NCBI RefSeq assembly: GCF_002159845.1 | Contig: NZ_NFJK01000008.1 | Location: 1-64,000, forward strand | Origin: Anaeromassilibacillus sp. An250 | GTDB taxonomy: Bacteria; Bacillota; Clostridia; Oscillospirales; Acutalibacteraceae | Reading direction: 5' to 3' | DNA: 64,000 nucleotides | Shown: one piece after another, positions 25,410 to 34,886 of the stretch | Position numbering within the stretch: position 1 is the first letter of the stretch | Layout: every line of letters begins with the position of its first letter | Program-made: the position numbers and the translations under genes | The notes under the pieces: generated by a model | What the model was told of the DNA's origin: nothing | The model's input: the letters and a program-made list of their open reading frames with translations, nothing else | The model's database searches: none

Positions 25410-27133
25410 GATTCAAAATTTTTTCTGCGCGCAGGGATTGTCAGGGTGGCGCGTGTTCCAACCGATAATTTGCTCTCCAGAGTAAGGCCAAACTCTTTGC
25501 CGTAATAGAGTTGAATACGCTCATGGACATTTTTGATCCCATACCCGCCGGAATCCTGTGTCAACAGGTTCGGAAGGGCCTGTGGATCGATTCCGACACC
25601 ATTGTCTTCTACCATGAAGACAATGGTGTCCTTTTTATGTGCGGCAGTGATCCGGAGGATTCCCCCGCCGTCCGGACGCTGGTCCAAGCCATGGACAATG
25701 GCGTTTTCCACCAAAGGTTGTAGGAGAAGATTCAGCATCAGATATTCGCCAAGCCCTTCTTCGATTTGATAGATTGCTTCGAATTGGCCGCTATGCATGA
25801 TCCGCTGGATATCGATATAGGAGCGCGTATTTTTCAGCTCGTCTGCTACAGATGTAAGCTGTTTTCCCTTATTCAACGTGGTTCGGTAGAATGTAGACAG
25901 GAGCTGCGCCATTTCGCTGATATCAGGGGCGTCTGCACGGATGGCCCTCCAATTGATGAGGGACAGGCTATTGTATAAAAAATGGGGATTGATCTGCGCT
26001 TGAAGAGCACGCATTTCCGCTTCTTTTTGTGCAAGCTTCCCCGTATAGACCTCATTGATCAGGGCGTTGATCTTATCCAGCATCTTCTGAAAGCTCCGAA
26101 TTAGATCCCCAACTTCGTCGTGGGATTCGCTGGTGATCGTTACCCCCATGTCGCCTCCCTCAACTTGCTGCATGGTCTTTTGAAGTTTTTCAATCCGGCT
26201 GACCACCGCATGGGAAAGCAGCCATCCGATCAAGACCACCAGGATTAAGCAAAGCATAATAATGAAAGCAACGGTCAAAACGATGGGGGTGGCTGCATCT
26301 GTAATAAGATGGATTGGCTTATACAGGTAAACATCCCAGCCACAGGAAGGAATGTTTGCTTGAATTACGGTGTAATCAGAAGAGTTCCAGGTAATGGAAG
26401 AAGAATCGGAATCTAAAAGAGTCTCCAACGGTGGAACTTCACTCACATCGAGGCCGGCAAAGATTTCAGAATATACAGCGCTTCCATTGGAATCGACCAG
26501 ATAGATTCCACAGGAATTTTTGGATAGCTCCAAAAAGGAGGAAAAGAGTTTTTGAGAGTCGATTTCGATATACAAAAGATTTTTTGCAGTTCCGCCGCTG
26601 TCTGGTTCAGGCATACGCCGGACAGCGCAGACAATGTCCTCCGCCGGCACAAACCAATTGATTTTAGAAGATTGGATACTGGGTTCATACCAGATCTCCC
26701 CTTCGGCATCTTGTAGGGGGATCACCATATTGCCGTGTTTTTCCATATTGGTGCCAGAATATAAGGTGATTCGCTCCACATCGTCATGAAGGTTTTTCAT
26801 AGATAAAAATAGAGGGCTGATTGTTTTGCTATAGGCATCATAGAGTTCCATGTAATTGGTATAGATACGATTGGCTGATTCGTTTAGATCAGAGTCAAAG
26901 GCCAAATAGTCCGAGAGGTTGTTATAGATCTGGATCTGGTTGTCCAGGGAGTCGGCAGCCTGCTGCAAGGAGGATTGCAGGTTAGCCTCTTCTTGTGAAA
27001 CCAACAAAGCCTTTGTTTGTTGATAGCAAAATAGCCCGAGGATTGCCACGGGGATAATACTAACCAGCAAAAAGCACAGCATGATTTTTTTTCGGAACGT
27101 GAGGTCCTTCAATAAGTGGATAGGAGACTTCAT
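25394..27133 (-). CDS. YesM-type sensor histidine kinase
   Basis: 579 residues from the ATG at 27133, where an AAAGGAAG site lies inside the end of the response-regulator gene. An N-terminal helix (about 19-40), an extracellular sensor domain (about 40-290), a second helix (about 290-315), a HAMP linker, then the His-kinase domain with phospho-acceptor His384 in QINPHFLYN, and an ATPase domain with VEDNGVGI. This is the lytS/YesM class, which usually senses sugars or oligosaccharides together with a binding protein. The AraC-type regulator is encoded just upstream in the same operon, and the binding protein is divergent at 28808. Confidence 0.92.
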   Translation of the reverse strand: MKSPIHLLKDLTFRKKIMLCFLLVSIIPVAILGLFCYQQTKALLVSQEEANLQSSLQQAADSLDNQIQIYNNLSDYLAFDSDLNESANRIYTNYMELYDAYSKTISPLFLSMKNLHDDVERITLYSGTNMEKHGNMVIPLQDAEGEIWYEPSIQSSKINWFVPAEDIVCAVRRMPEPDSGGTAKNLLYIEIDSQKLFSSFLELSKNSCGIYLVDSNGSAVYSEIFAGLDVSEVPPLETLLDSDSSSITWNSSDYTVIQANIPSCGWDVYLYKPIHLITDAATPIVLTVAFIIMLCLILVVLIGWLLSHAVVSRIEKLQKTMQQVEGGDMGVTITSESHDEVGDLIRSFQKMLDKINALINEVYTGKLAQKEAEMRALQAQINPHFLYNSLSLINWRAIRADAPDISEMAQLLSTFYRTTLNKGKQLTSVADELKNTRSYIDIQRIMHSGQFEAIYQIEEGLGEYLMLNLLLQPLVENAIVHGLDQRPDGGGILRITAAHKKDTIVFMVEDNGVGIDPQALPNLLTQDSGGYGIKNVHERIQLYYGKEFGLTLESKLSVGTRATLTIPARRKNFESQLNQ

Positions 27134-27134
27134 A

Positions 27135-28643
27135 TCAATCTTCCTTTTGCCGGAATTTTTCAGGGCTGCTTCCAAAATATTCACGGAAGCTCTGGATGAA
27201 ATAGGATACATTGGAATATCCAACGGCATTGCAGATAGTTACAACTTTCATGTGGGTGGTTTCCAAAAGCTCTTTTGCTTTTTCCATGCGGAATGCCTTT
27301 ATATATTTATTAAGCCCATATCCCGTCTCTTTTTTAAAAATGGAGCTCAGATAACGGGGAGACAAATAGACGATTTCTGAGAGGTTTTCCAGATTGAGCT
27401 CTTGGTCATAATGTTTGCTGATATATCGCTTGACGGTTTCAACGTAGTTGGATGGGGCATGGGATTCCATGTTAGGATGTTCTAAATTCTGTTCTAGAAT
27501 ATTGGCTATTTCTTGGTAACTGTTGCTTTGGTAGATGGATTCTACTTTCCGAAACAGTTCTTCTTCGGAGAAATGGGCCCAATGGATAGAAACATCCCGT
27601 AGCAAATTGGAAAACACAAATTTTACATATAAGTGAGAAAGATTGGTTTGACCAGCATATGCGTCGCAAAGCAGTTGTATGTTTCTATGAACGGCATCCA
27701 AATTGTGCTCTTGCAGGGCCGCTTCCAAAGAAGTAAACAGGGAAGAGACATCTTGATAACCGCTGTTTAATTTTTGAGAGGAGGCACAAGCAGAGAACAC
27801 ATAGGTGTCTGGGAGAAAAAAGCGGTTTTCCAACGCCTGTTCCAGGGATTCAAAGGCCGTCGGGATCTCAGAAGCTCCTGAAAAATCTTCGCTGAAGGCC
27901 AGATAACCATCCACACGATAGCGCTGTTGGATAAACCGCCGGATGTCAGCGGACAAAGAAGCCCAATCGGTCCGATTGGCAGCATTGGAAAAGAACAACA
28001 GGCTTTCACAGGGGTTTAAGTTGAGATAGTCAAAGGGAAGGGGAAGCAGTTGCGAAAGTTCCTCAGAGAATTCTTGCCCAGCGTGATCGAAAAAATTCCG
28101 GTTGAACTCTAGCAAGACCATGTTGGTATATTGATTCAAAAAGCCTAGATCGAACAGGGCCCCGGCTTCCGCAGTCAATGTTTCCAAGGGAGTACCGTTG
28201 ACTAAGGAATAGAGAAGATGTTCCCGCGCGTAAGCAATCCGGCGGCTGTTCCGTTCTTCTTCCGACCGGCGGGAAAGGATTTCTGCGGAAACCCGTTGCA
28301 TAACTGTGCAGAATTCCTCGACGTTTACTGGCTTAAGGATGTATTCCCGGACCCCCAGCGAAATAGCGGTCTTGGCATATTCGAATTCGCTAAACCCACT
28401 AAATAGGATCACCCGGATGTTGGGTTGTAGCAACAGCGCTTCTTTAGCGAGAGTGAGCCCATCCATAAAGGGCATCCGCACGTCTGTAAACAGGATGTCG
28501 ACGGCGCGGTTCTTTAGGTAGTCGAGTGCCGCTTTCCCATTGGGGGCTTGGCCGGTTTCCATATTGAAGCCATATTTGTGAAGCAGAAAGAGAATCCCTT
28601 CCCGTTCCTCCGCTTCATCATCCACAACCAACATATGTATCAT
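27135..28643 (-). CDS. YesN-type response regulator with AraC DNA-binding domain
   Basis: 502 residues from ATG 28643 (GAGAGGAG site; an upstream start to 28676 adds non-conserved residues). A receiver domain (1-125) has the acidic pocket VVDDE, phospho-acceptor Asp54 in LFTDVRMP and the KPVN lysine. A long middle region (about 130-385) and a C-terminal AraC double helix-turn-helix (about 400-500, LSPRYLSSIFKKETG, GYSNVSYFIQSFREYFG) follow. It works with the kinase at 25394 and probably controls the divergent binding-protein gene. Confidence 0.92.
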   Translation of the reverse strand: MIHMLVVDDEAEEREGILFLLHKYGFNMETGQAPNGKAALDYLKNRAVDILFTDVRMPFMDGLTLAKEALLLQPNIRVILFSGFSEFEYAKTAISLGVREYILKPVNVEEFCTVMQRVSAEILSRRSEEERNSRRIAYAREHLLYSLVNGTPLETLTAEAGALFDLGFLNQYTNMVLLEFNRNFFDHAGQEFSEELSQLLPLPFDYLNLNPCESLLFFSNAANRTDWASLSADIRRFIQQRYRVDGYLAFSEDFSGASEIPTAFESLEQALENRFFLPDTYVFSACASSQKLNSGYQDVSSLFTSLEAALQEHNLDAVHRNIQLLCDAYAGQTNLSHLYVKFVFSNLLRDVSIHWAHFSEEELFRKVESIYQSNSYQEIANILEQNLEHPNMESHAPSNYVETVKRYISKHYDQELNLENLSEIVYLSPRYLSSIFKKETGYGLNKYIKAFRMEKAKELLETTHMKVVTICNAVGYSNVSYFIQSFREYFGSSPEKFRQKED

Positions 28644-28807
28644 AGAAGGAACTCCTCTCTTATTAAAATAATCCATCTATTTTAATTTTATCCCATTAAA
28701 TCCAAAGGAATCTTGAAAGTTTTTTATTAAATTCCATGAGAAAATTTTGAAGGCAAGGGACTCTTTATATAATAAAAACATTGAAACCCAAGAAAGAGGT
28801 GTCCGGA

Positions 28808-30736
28808 GTGAAACAGACCAAAAAGATACACCAAATATGCGCCTGGTTCCTAATCCTAATGGTGGGGATTCTACAAGGATGTGACCGGACAACGAAAGAG
28901 ACAGAAAAAGTTGCAGAAGCTTCGCTGTATCAAGAGCAGGAGGAAGAAGGCCTTTCCTGGGAGACTGCCGCGCATACCCCGTTTGGCAAATATCCGGAGC
29001 CGGTAGCCTGTACCGTAGGGAGAAAGAGCAACGGGTATACATTGGAACAGGCGTTACAGGATGACGTCTGGACGTATCAACGCTTTTTAGCAGACTTCCT
29101 AAATATTGAATTTACCAACGCCTTTGATGTCCAAAGTGAAGAGGATTTCCAGCAGAAAGTTTCAATGGCCATTGTCAGCGGGGATATTCCAGATATTATG
29201 ACGGTCAATGGGCAACAGCTTCTGCGGTTGTATGAATCTGGGCAGATCGCAGATTTAACAGAGGCCTATGAGAATTGCGCCAGTGACCACATCAAAGAAA
29301 TCTATGACTCCTATGGCGGCGCATGCCTGGATGCGGCGACATTTGATGAGCGGTTAATGGCCTTGCCCACGACCGAAATGTCGCATGGGCCGGGGGTATT
29401 GTGGTTGCGCAAGGATTGGATGGAAAAGCTGAACCTTCCAGCCCCGGAGACGATGGAGGACATTGAACAGATTCTCCGCCGCTTTATACAAGAGGACCCG
29501 GGAGGGAATGGTCCAGGCAAGACCATTGGCCTTGTGTGCAGCCCGGAAATTGCGGGGGATTCCGGCGGATTATATATGCTCAACAGTGTGTTTACCCTTT
29601 ATGGGGCGTTTCCGAAACAGTGGATGGAGCAGGAGGACGGCTCGGTTGCCTATGGTTCCATTCAGCCGGAGATGAAGAATGCGTTGGCGGAAGTCGCTAA
29701 ATTGTATCAAGAAGGGCTTCTCGACCAGCAATTCCTTTTGCGGACGGAAGAGGATTGCCAAGAATTATTGGCCGAAGGCATCAGTGGGGCCTTCTTTGGA
29801 AACTATTGGAGCAGTGAAGTCCTTCCGGAATGTTTATTGAAAAATCCAGAAGCCGATTGGACGCCGTATATCGTGCCAAAAGATGAAAATGGATATATAA
29901 CGATGTTCGAGGGCAACCCCAATAGCAGCTACATTGTTGTCCGCAAGGGCTATTCGCATCCAGAAGTTGCCATCAAGATGGCAAGCGTGCAGTTCGATTA
30001 CGTGCAGGACGTGGAACCAGAATTTAAAAACCAGTTAAACCGGGATGGAATGCTGCTCAATATGCATATTGGATATGATGATTCGTTTGCCCGCTCTGGT
30101 GCCACCTTGGATCAAGCGCTCCGGGGAGAAATACAGGTGGATGAATTGAATGCAACCCACAAGTCAAACTTTCAGAAAATAACCGCATATTTGCAGGCCT
30201 TGGAAGAAGGAGAAACGCCTTCTCCGTGGGATTGGCAGCAATATAAATCTTATATCGAGGCCTATCAACTCTATATGGAGACACCTATCAAGAGGGTGAC
30301 GCCTGTATTTGTGCGAGAGACGGATATTATGCGGAAATATTGGCCAGCCCTTGAAGAAATGGAGCAAGAAATGATGCTTCGCATTGTTACGGGCGAAGCC
30401 CCTCTGGAAGATTTTGATATATTTGTAGAAGAGTGGTTGGATGCAGGAGGAGACCTCGTGACAGGAGAGGTCAACCGGCTTCATACACAAGATAATCGAC
30501 CTGACAGCAGGCGAATGGTTTTGGCCGTTTGCCTGCTTTCTGATTCTTATCATAGCATGAATTCGAAGCATAAAAAAGGACGGTATATAAAATGCATGAA
30601 AATTCAATGTGTATCGTACTTTTTTTATATTTACTGGCGAACCTTCCCGTTTTACAATAAAATCACCGAAAAACAAATGAATTCGTTGAACGAAGATGAT
30701 GACGAATTCAAAGGGCAAGTCCAACTATATCTTTAG
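28808..30736 (+). CDS. Extracellular solute-binding lipoprotein with an abnormal C-terminal extension
   Basis: 642 residues from GTG 28808 (AAAGAGGTG site). The lipoprotein signal ends in LQGC (Cys25). The next ~540 residues look like the large oligosaccharide-binding proteins of the LplA/YtcQ kind (FTNAFDVQSEEDFQQKVS, GDIPDIMTV, MEDIEQILRRF). Homologues end soon after the GGDLVTGEVN motif. Here an Arg codon CGA at 30497-30499 stands where TGA would end the protein at 563 residues, and an intrinsic terminator hairpin begins 8 bases later inside the frame. The last ~79 residues read like non-coding DNA. A T-to-C stop loss is the simplest reading. No ABC permease genes follow, so it may serve the nearby two-component system as a sensor. 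Confidence 0.8.
   Translation: MKQTKKIHQICAWFLILMVGILQGCDRTTKETEKVAEASLYQEQEEEGLSWETAAHTPFGKYPEPVACTVGRKSNGYTLEQALQDDVWTYQRFLADFLNIEFTNAFDVQSEEDFQQKVSMAIVSGDIPDIMTVNGQQLLRLYESGQIADLTEAYENCASDHIKEIYDSYGGACLDAATFDERLMALPTTEMSHGPGVLWLRKDWMEKLNLPAPETMEDIEQILRRFIQEDPGGNGPGKTIGLVCSPEIAGDSGGLYMLNSVFTLYGAFPKQWMEQEDGSVAYGSIQPEMKNALAEVAKLYQEGLLDQQFLLRTEEDCQELLAEGISGAFFGNYWSSEVLPECLLKNPEADWTPYIVPKDENGYITMFEGNPNSSYIVVRKGYSHPEVAIKMASVQFDYVQDVEPEFKNQLNRDGMLLNMHIGYDDSFARSGATLDQALRGEIQVDELNATHKSNFQKITAYLQALEEGETPSPWDWQQYKSYIEAYQLYMETPIKRVTPVFVRETDIMRKYWPALEEMEQEMMLRIVTGEAPLEDFDIFVEEWLDAGGDLVTGEVNRLHTQDNRPDSRRMVLAVCLLSDSYHSMNSKHKKGRYIKCMKIQCVSYFFYIYWRTFPFYNKITEKQMNSLNEDDDEFKGQVQLYL
30507..30540 (+). terminator. 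Intrinsic terminator lying inside the solute-binding protein frame
   Basis: Stem GCAGGCGAATGG/CCGTTTGCCTGC (12 bp, two G-U) with a 6-base loop and a T-rich tail, 8 bases after codon CGA 30497. Its place marks the original 3' end of the gene. Confidence 0.7.
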
Positions 30737-30805
30737 AAAAAAGAAGAAAGGAGTGACAAGAATATGGACTTGCAAAAGGGACGATTGAGACAAGGAGGGT
30801 TAAAC

Positions 30806-33800
30806 ATGTCAAAAATGGGCAGAAAAATTACCGCCCTAATGCTTGCGTTACTAATGGCAACTTCTACCTGTAGCGTTGGACTCGCTGCGCAGGAACAGGT
30901 TGGCAGTATAGGAACGGCCGTTTCAGCCTCGGCTGGAGATACTGTCACAGTAACATTTGATTCACAAGGGGGGGCCGAGTTGGCCCCAGTCGAGACCACC
31001 GCGGGAAGCACCGTGCTCCTGCCGGAGAATCCGTCTAAGCCTGGCTATGCGTTTAAGGGCTGGTATACGGAGCCGAATGGAGAGGGCAGCCTGTTCTACA
31101 TCGATACCCCGGTGACGGAGAGCCTCACCGTGTATGCCTACTGGGAGGAAATCCCCACTGGTATCATCGACGAGCAGCCCTCAGACAACTTCTATGAGAT
31201 CTTTGTCCGCGCATTCTGCGATTCCGACGGGGATGGCATCGGTGACTTTAACGGCCTGGCCAGCAAGATGGATTATTTGCAGGATCTGGGTATCACGGGA
31301 ATTTGGCTGATGCCAATTACCGAGTCTGGCAGCTACCACGGTTACGATACGGTAGACTACTACAGCGTGGAGCAGGACTATGGCACGATGGAAGACTTTG
31401 AGAATATGCTGGATGAAGCGCATGCGCATGGGATCAAAGTCATTATGGACCTGGTGGTGAACCACTGCGGCAGCGGCAACCCGTGGTTCCGGGATGCAAT
31501 TACCAATCCGGAGACGAGTCCGTACCGCGATTACTTTAAGATTGAGAAGAGCACGGATTACGACGAAGATAAAGACAACAACGCGACGGACGACGCACAT
31601 TCCGGAAATAAGCGCGTATGGCAGCAGTGGAGAGCAACCCCGGGTTACCGCTATCTGGGCTTGTTCGGCGGCGGAATGCCGGACCTGAACTATGACAACC
31701 CGGCGGTACATGAGGAAATGATCAATGCCGGCCAGTTCTGGCTGGAAAAGGGCGTGGATGGCTTCCGTCTTGACGCAGCCCGCCACATCTATGGCGACTA
31801 CCTCGATACGATGTACACCCCAGAGATCGCGGACAAGAACGCGGCCTGGTGGAAGGAATTCCGCGCAGGAATGGAAGAGGTCAATCCGGACGTGTTCCTG
31901 GTAGGCGAAGTCTGGGAAGAGAATACGGACCGTATGGTGCCGTTCGTCCAGGAAGGCGCCCTGCAGAATACCTTTGATTTCAGCCTTGCCAGCGAGCTGC
32001 TGGAAGTAGCGCAGACCGAACACAACGGCAACTTTGTCTCTGAGCTGTGCGAAGTATTCGATAAATTCGGCTTTGCCTCCAACGGGACATTTGAGGATTG
32101 CACGTTCCTGACCAACCACGACCAGAACCGTACCATGAGCGTGATGGAAGGCAACGAGGACCATGCGAAGACGGCGGCTTCCCTCTATCTGACGTTGCCG
32201 GGCAACACCTTCATCTATTACGGTGAAGAAGTTGGCTTGCAGGGCATGAAGCCGGACCAGAACATCCGCGAGCCCATGCCGTGGTATGAGAGCAACGAGG
32301 GCGAGGGCCTGACCGACTGGCTGAATGGTAAAAATAAGTACAGCTTGGGCGGCGAAACCTCTGTAGAAGCACAGGTTGACGATCCGGATTCCATGCTGAA
32401 CCACTACAAAGAGCTGTTGAGCTGGCGCAATGAGATCCGCGCGCTGAAAGACGGCGATGTGGCGGAATATGACACCGGCAACAACGGTGTAGCTTCCTAC
32501 ATCCGTATGACGCAGGACGACAGCGTCCTGGTAGCAACGAACCTGACTGGAAACGAAATCACCGTGGAAGTAAAACCGGATGCAGAATTTGGTTCCTTCA
32601 GCAAGATCCTGAAGAAATTCAGCGTGGATACCGTTTCGAAGTTGGAAGATGGCATGTTGACGATTGCCCCGTATAGCACCGTGGTACTCTCCGGCGATGT
32701 AAAGCCTGGCCAGTACAGCGTGGCATACAGCAAAAATGTGAAGCTCTCTGTGGATGGAGAGGAGCAGAAACTCGCAAACCTGATCGGCCTGTATACGGCG
32801 GATGCAGAGGATGGAGTTGTGACGCTGGAATTTGTACCGGCAGTCGAAGGAAAAGAAATTGCCGGCGTCTTGGTCAATGGCGAAAGCGTTGATTTTGACG
32901 ATAGCGCTGTGTTTACATATGAACTCAATCCCAGCGAACAGATGCATACAACCTTTGCCTTTACAGTTGTTGATAAGCGTGTTCTTCGTATGACCCTGGA
33001 GACGGCGCAGAAAGCACTGGATGAGGCGGATAAGGATGCAATGCTCCCTGCTGTACTCGAAGCAATGGAAAATGCAATTGCAGCAGCCCAGGAGATTATT
33101 GATAACCCGACCGCAACGCAGACGGAGATTGACCAGGCGTGGAGCGGACTGTTGGATGCGCTGCACTGCATCGACTTCGTCAAGGGAGACAAGACCTATC
33201 TGGAAGAATTGGTAGCAATTGCAGAGCAGATCGACCTCAATGAATTCACCTCGGCTTATAACGAGGAATTCAACATCGCTTTCGTAGACGCCCAGGATGT
33301 TTTGGCTGACGAAAATGCGATGGAAGACGAGATCAACGCGGCTGCAGATGCACTGGAGCAGGCACTTCTTGGCCTGGTCCGCAGAGCGGATACCTCCGAA
33401 CTGGAAGCGGTCATTGCAAAGGCAAAGGGCCTGAATCTGGACGAATATATCGAAGCTGGAAAGGCTGAGATGGCTCAGGCGCTGGAAGCTGCAAATGTGA
33501 TCGTAGAAGATCGGGACGCTACGCAGGAAGACGTGGATAACGCAGCGATTACCTTGACGGAAGCTTTGGCGGCCATGCGTAAGATCGCCGATAAAGATGC
33601 TCTGCGTGCACTGATTGCCTCTATGGAGACGGTCGACTTGAGTGGGTTTACAGCAAAGAGTGTAGCAGCATTCCAGCAAGTGCTCAACACGGCGAAGGCT
33701 ATGGCAAATGACGCGGCCCTGAGCGAAGACGATCAGGACAAGGTTGACGCAATGAGCGATGCCTTGCAGGATGCATATAATAGCTTGGAGAAAAAGGAGA

Positions 33801-34192
33801 CGACTACGCATAACAGCTCTTCTGGCAGCTCCAGCTCCTCAAGCAGCAACAAAACGGCGTTTACAACCGCTACAGCGGTGGCGATCACTGCGGGGCAGAG
33901 TGTGGGGACTTCCTCCGCTGTCCGTTCGGTGATCTCTGATACAACCCTTCCCTTTGCTTTGAAACGCGGCAGCGCTTATTGCTTCAAGATGACAGTAACC
34001 AACGGTAGCACGGTGATGCCAAGCTTTACAGTTGGCAATGGGGATGTGTTTAAGACTCAGTTTGTAGCGAAGATCGGCAATGACTATTACTTCCGCATTT
34101 GGGCGATCGGCGCACCTGGACAGAGCGCTGGCATTTACACCCAGATGCCGGGTGAAGCACCGCAGTGCCATTGTGTGGTAACGGTTGCGTAA
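30806..34192 (+). CDS. Secreted multidomain alpha-amylase (GH13) with FIVAR repeats
   Basis: 1128 residues from ATG 30806 (CAAGGAGGG site), giving a clean signal peptide to about residue 30. An in-frame ATG at 30764 also has its own AAAGGAG site. Domains: a Listeria-Bacteroides/InlB B-type repeat (about 48-115, PSKPGYAFKGWYTE); a GH13 barrel (about 120-560) with Asp323 (FRLDAAR), Glu368 (VGEVWE) and Asp439 (TNHDQ); a beta domain; four FIVAR-type three-helix repeats (about 730-1000); a Ser-rich linker; and a C-terminal domain of about 95 residues. It should hydrolyse alpha-1,4 glucans outside the cell. No LPXTG or SLH anchor is seen; the repeats or the C-terminal domain may hold it to the surface. 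Neighbouring sensor and binding genes fit starch use. Confidence 0.92.
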   Translation: MSKMGRKITALMLALLMATSTCSVGLAAQEQVGSIGTAVSASAGDTVTVTFDSQGGAELAPVETTAGSTVLLPENPSKPGYAFKGWYTEPNGEGSLFYIDTPVTESLTVYAYWEEIPTGIIDEQPSDNFYEIFVRAFCDSDGDGIGDFNGLASKMDYLQDLGITGIWLMPITESGSYHGYDTVDYYSVEQDYGTMEDFENMLDEAHAHGIKVIMDLVVNHCGSGNPWFRDAITNPETSPYRDYFKIEKSTDYDEDKDNNATDDAHSGNKRVWQQWRATPGYRYLGLFGGGMPDLNYDNPAVHEEMINAGQFWLEKGVDGFRLDAARHIYGDYLDTMYTPEIADKNAAWWKEFRAGMEEVNPDVFLVGEVWEENTDRMVPFVQEGALQNTFDFSLASELLEVAQTEHNGNFVSELCEVFDKFGFASNGTFEDCTFLTNHDQNRTMSVMEGNEDHAKTAASLYLTLPGNTFIYYGEEVGLQGMKPDQNIREPMPWYESNEGEGLTDWLNGKNKYSLGGETSVEAQVDDPDSMLNHYKELLSWRNEIRALKDGDVAEYDTGNNGVASYIRMTQDDSVLVATNLTGNEITVEVKPDAEFGSFSKILKKFSVDTVSKLEDGMLTIAPYSTVVLSGDVKPGQYSVAYSKNVKLSVDGEEQKLANLIGLYTADAEDGVVTLEFVPAVEGKEIAGVLVNGESVDFDDSAVFTYELNPSEQMHTTFAFTVVDKRVLRMTLETAQKALDEADKDAMLPAVLEAMENAIAAAQEIIDNPTATQTEIDQAWSGLLDALHCIDFVKGDKTYLEELVAIAEQIDLNEFTSAYNEEFNIAFVDAQDVLADENAMEDEINAAADALEQALLGLVRRADTSELEAVIAKAKGLNLDEYIEAGKAEMAQALEAANVIVEDRDATQEDVDNAAITLTEALAAMRKIADKDALRALIASMETVDLSGFTAKSVAAFQQVLNTAKAMANDAALSEDDQDKVDAMSDALQDAYNSLEKKETTTHNSSSGSSSSSSSNKTAFTTATAVAITAGQSVGTSSAVRSVISDTTLPFALKRGSAYCFKMTVTNGSTVMPSFTVGNGDVFKTQFVAKIGNDYYFRIWAIGAPGQSAGIYTQMPGEAPQCHCVVTVA

Positions 34193-34320
34193 GCCATTGG
34201 TCGATTGGAAAGAAGCGGGAATGCTTTTTTCCGAACCCGATAAACAGACAACAAGTTTCATTTTCTCTTCATTTTCCTAATCTCTAAGGAAAACATACGA
34301 TGTTTTTCTCCACCTGAGGA

Positions 34321-34372
34321 GAACCCCGCAGTTTACAGAGTCACTCCCTGTAAGCTGCGGGGGTTCTTTTTG
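34321..34372 (+). terminator. Strong intrinsic terminator downstream of the amylase gene
   Basis: A long stem (34321-34338 with 34348-34366, one bulge) with a 9-base loop, followed by a T run. A smaller hairpin TTCTCC/GGAGAA overlaps its start. It lies about 130 bases after the amylase stop, and no other feature was seen in between. Confidence 0.9.
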
Positions 34373-34467
34373 TGATCGAAAACGATAAAAAAACAGCGCG
34401 ATATTCCCAATTAGGATTTCGCGCTGTTATAGTCTATGAACCTACCCAATTAGGAACTCGGGCAGTA

Positions 34468-34719
34468 TCAATCCTGAGAAAGGCTCGCGAGCTTTTTCAG
34501 ACAGTTTTGACAGATGTTGTGTCCGCGGTAGGTTGTAATATTGACGAGGCTGTTGCAAAAGATACATGCCGGTTGATATTTCCGCAAAATGATGTCAGAG
34601 TCCTCAACAAAAATTTCCAGAGGGTCCTTTTCTTGAATATTTAAAGTACTGCGCAATTCCTTTGGCAGAACAATTCGTCCAAGCTCGTCAACTTTACGGA
34701 CAATTCCTGTCGATTTCAA
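34468..34719 (-). CDS. AbrB-family transition-state regulator with Cys4 tail
   Basis: 83 residues from TTG 34719, which has a perfect AAAGGAGG site; upstream codons to 34866 overlap its promoter. The N-terminal swapped-hairpin DNA-binding domain (STGIVRKVDELGRIVLPKELR) is nearly canonical. The C-terminal 35 residues carry Cys52-x2-Cys55 and Cys70-x2-Cys73, a likely zinc site seen in clostridial AbrB proteins. It is a global regulator of growth-phase genes and is divergent from spmA. The promoter overlaps an inverted repeat, which suggests autoregulation. Confidence 0.92.
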   Translation of the reverse strand: MKSTGIVRKVDELGRIVLPKELRSTLNIQEKDPLEIFVEDSDIILRKYQPACIFCNSLVNITTYRGHNICQNCLKKLASLSQD

Positions 34720-34774
34720 AATAGAATGTCCTCCTTTATGGATGATTTTGGAAGTTTTGTCACTTCCTGTAAAG

Positions 34775-34803
34775 ATGGTAACATTTTTTACCATTTTTGT
34801 CAA
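34775..34803 (-). promoter_or_regulatory. Promoter and operator of the AbrB gene
   Basis: On the minus strand TTGACA (34798-34803), a 17-base spacer and TACCAT (34775-34780). A perfect inverted repeat ATGGTAA-N6-TTACCAT (34775-34794) covers the -10 and most of the spacer. A second dyad GGAAGT/ACTTCC lies just downstream (about 34750-34767). Binding there would block RNA polymerase, as expected for autorepression. Confidence 0.65.
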
Positions 34804-34886
34804 TCTATTCAAGCGAGAAAATATACTATCCGTTATTGAAAATGAATACAGATTGGAATAGAACACAACAGGATGGAGGAACCCGA

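Noticed and set aside
31181-33811. Open frame of 876 codons on the minus strand, antisense to the amylase gene
   Set aside because: It mirrors the GC-biased codons of the amylase, has no ribosome site and gives a Cys/His/Arg-rich product unlike any family.
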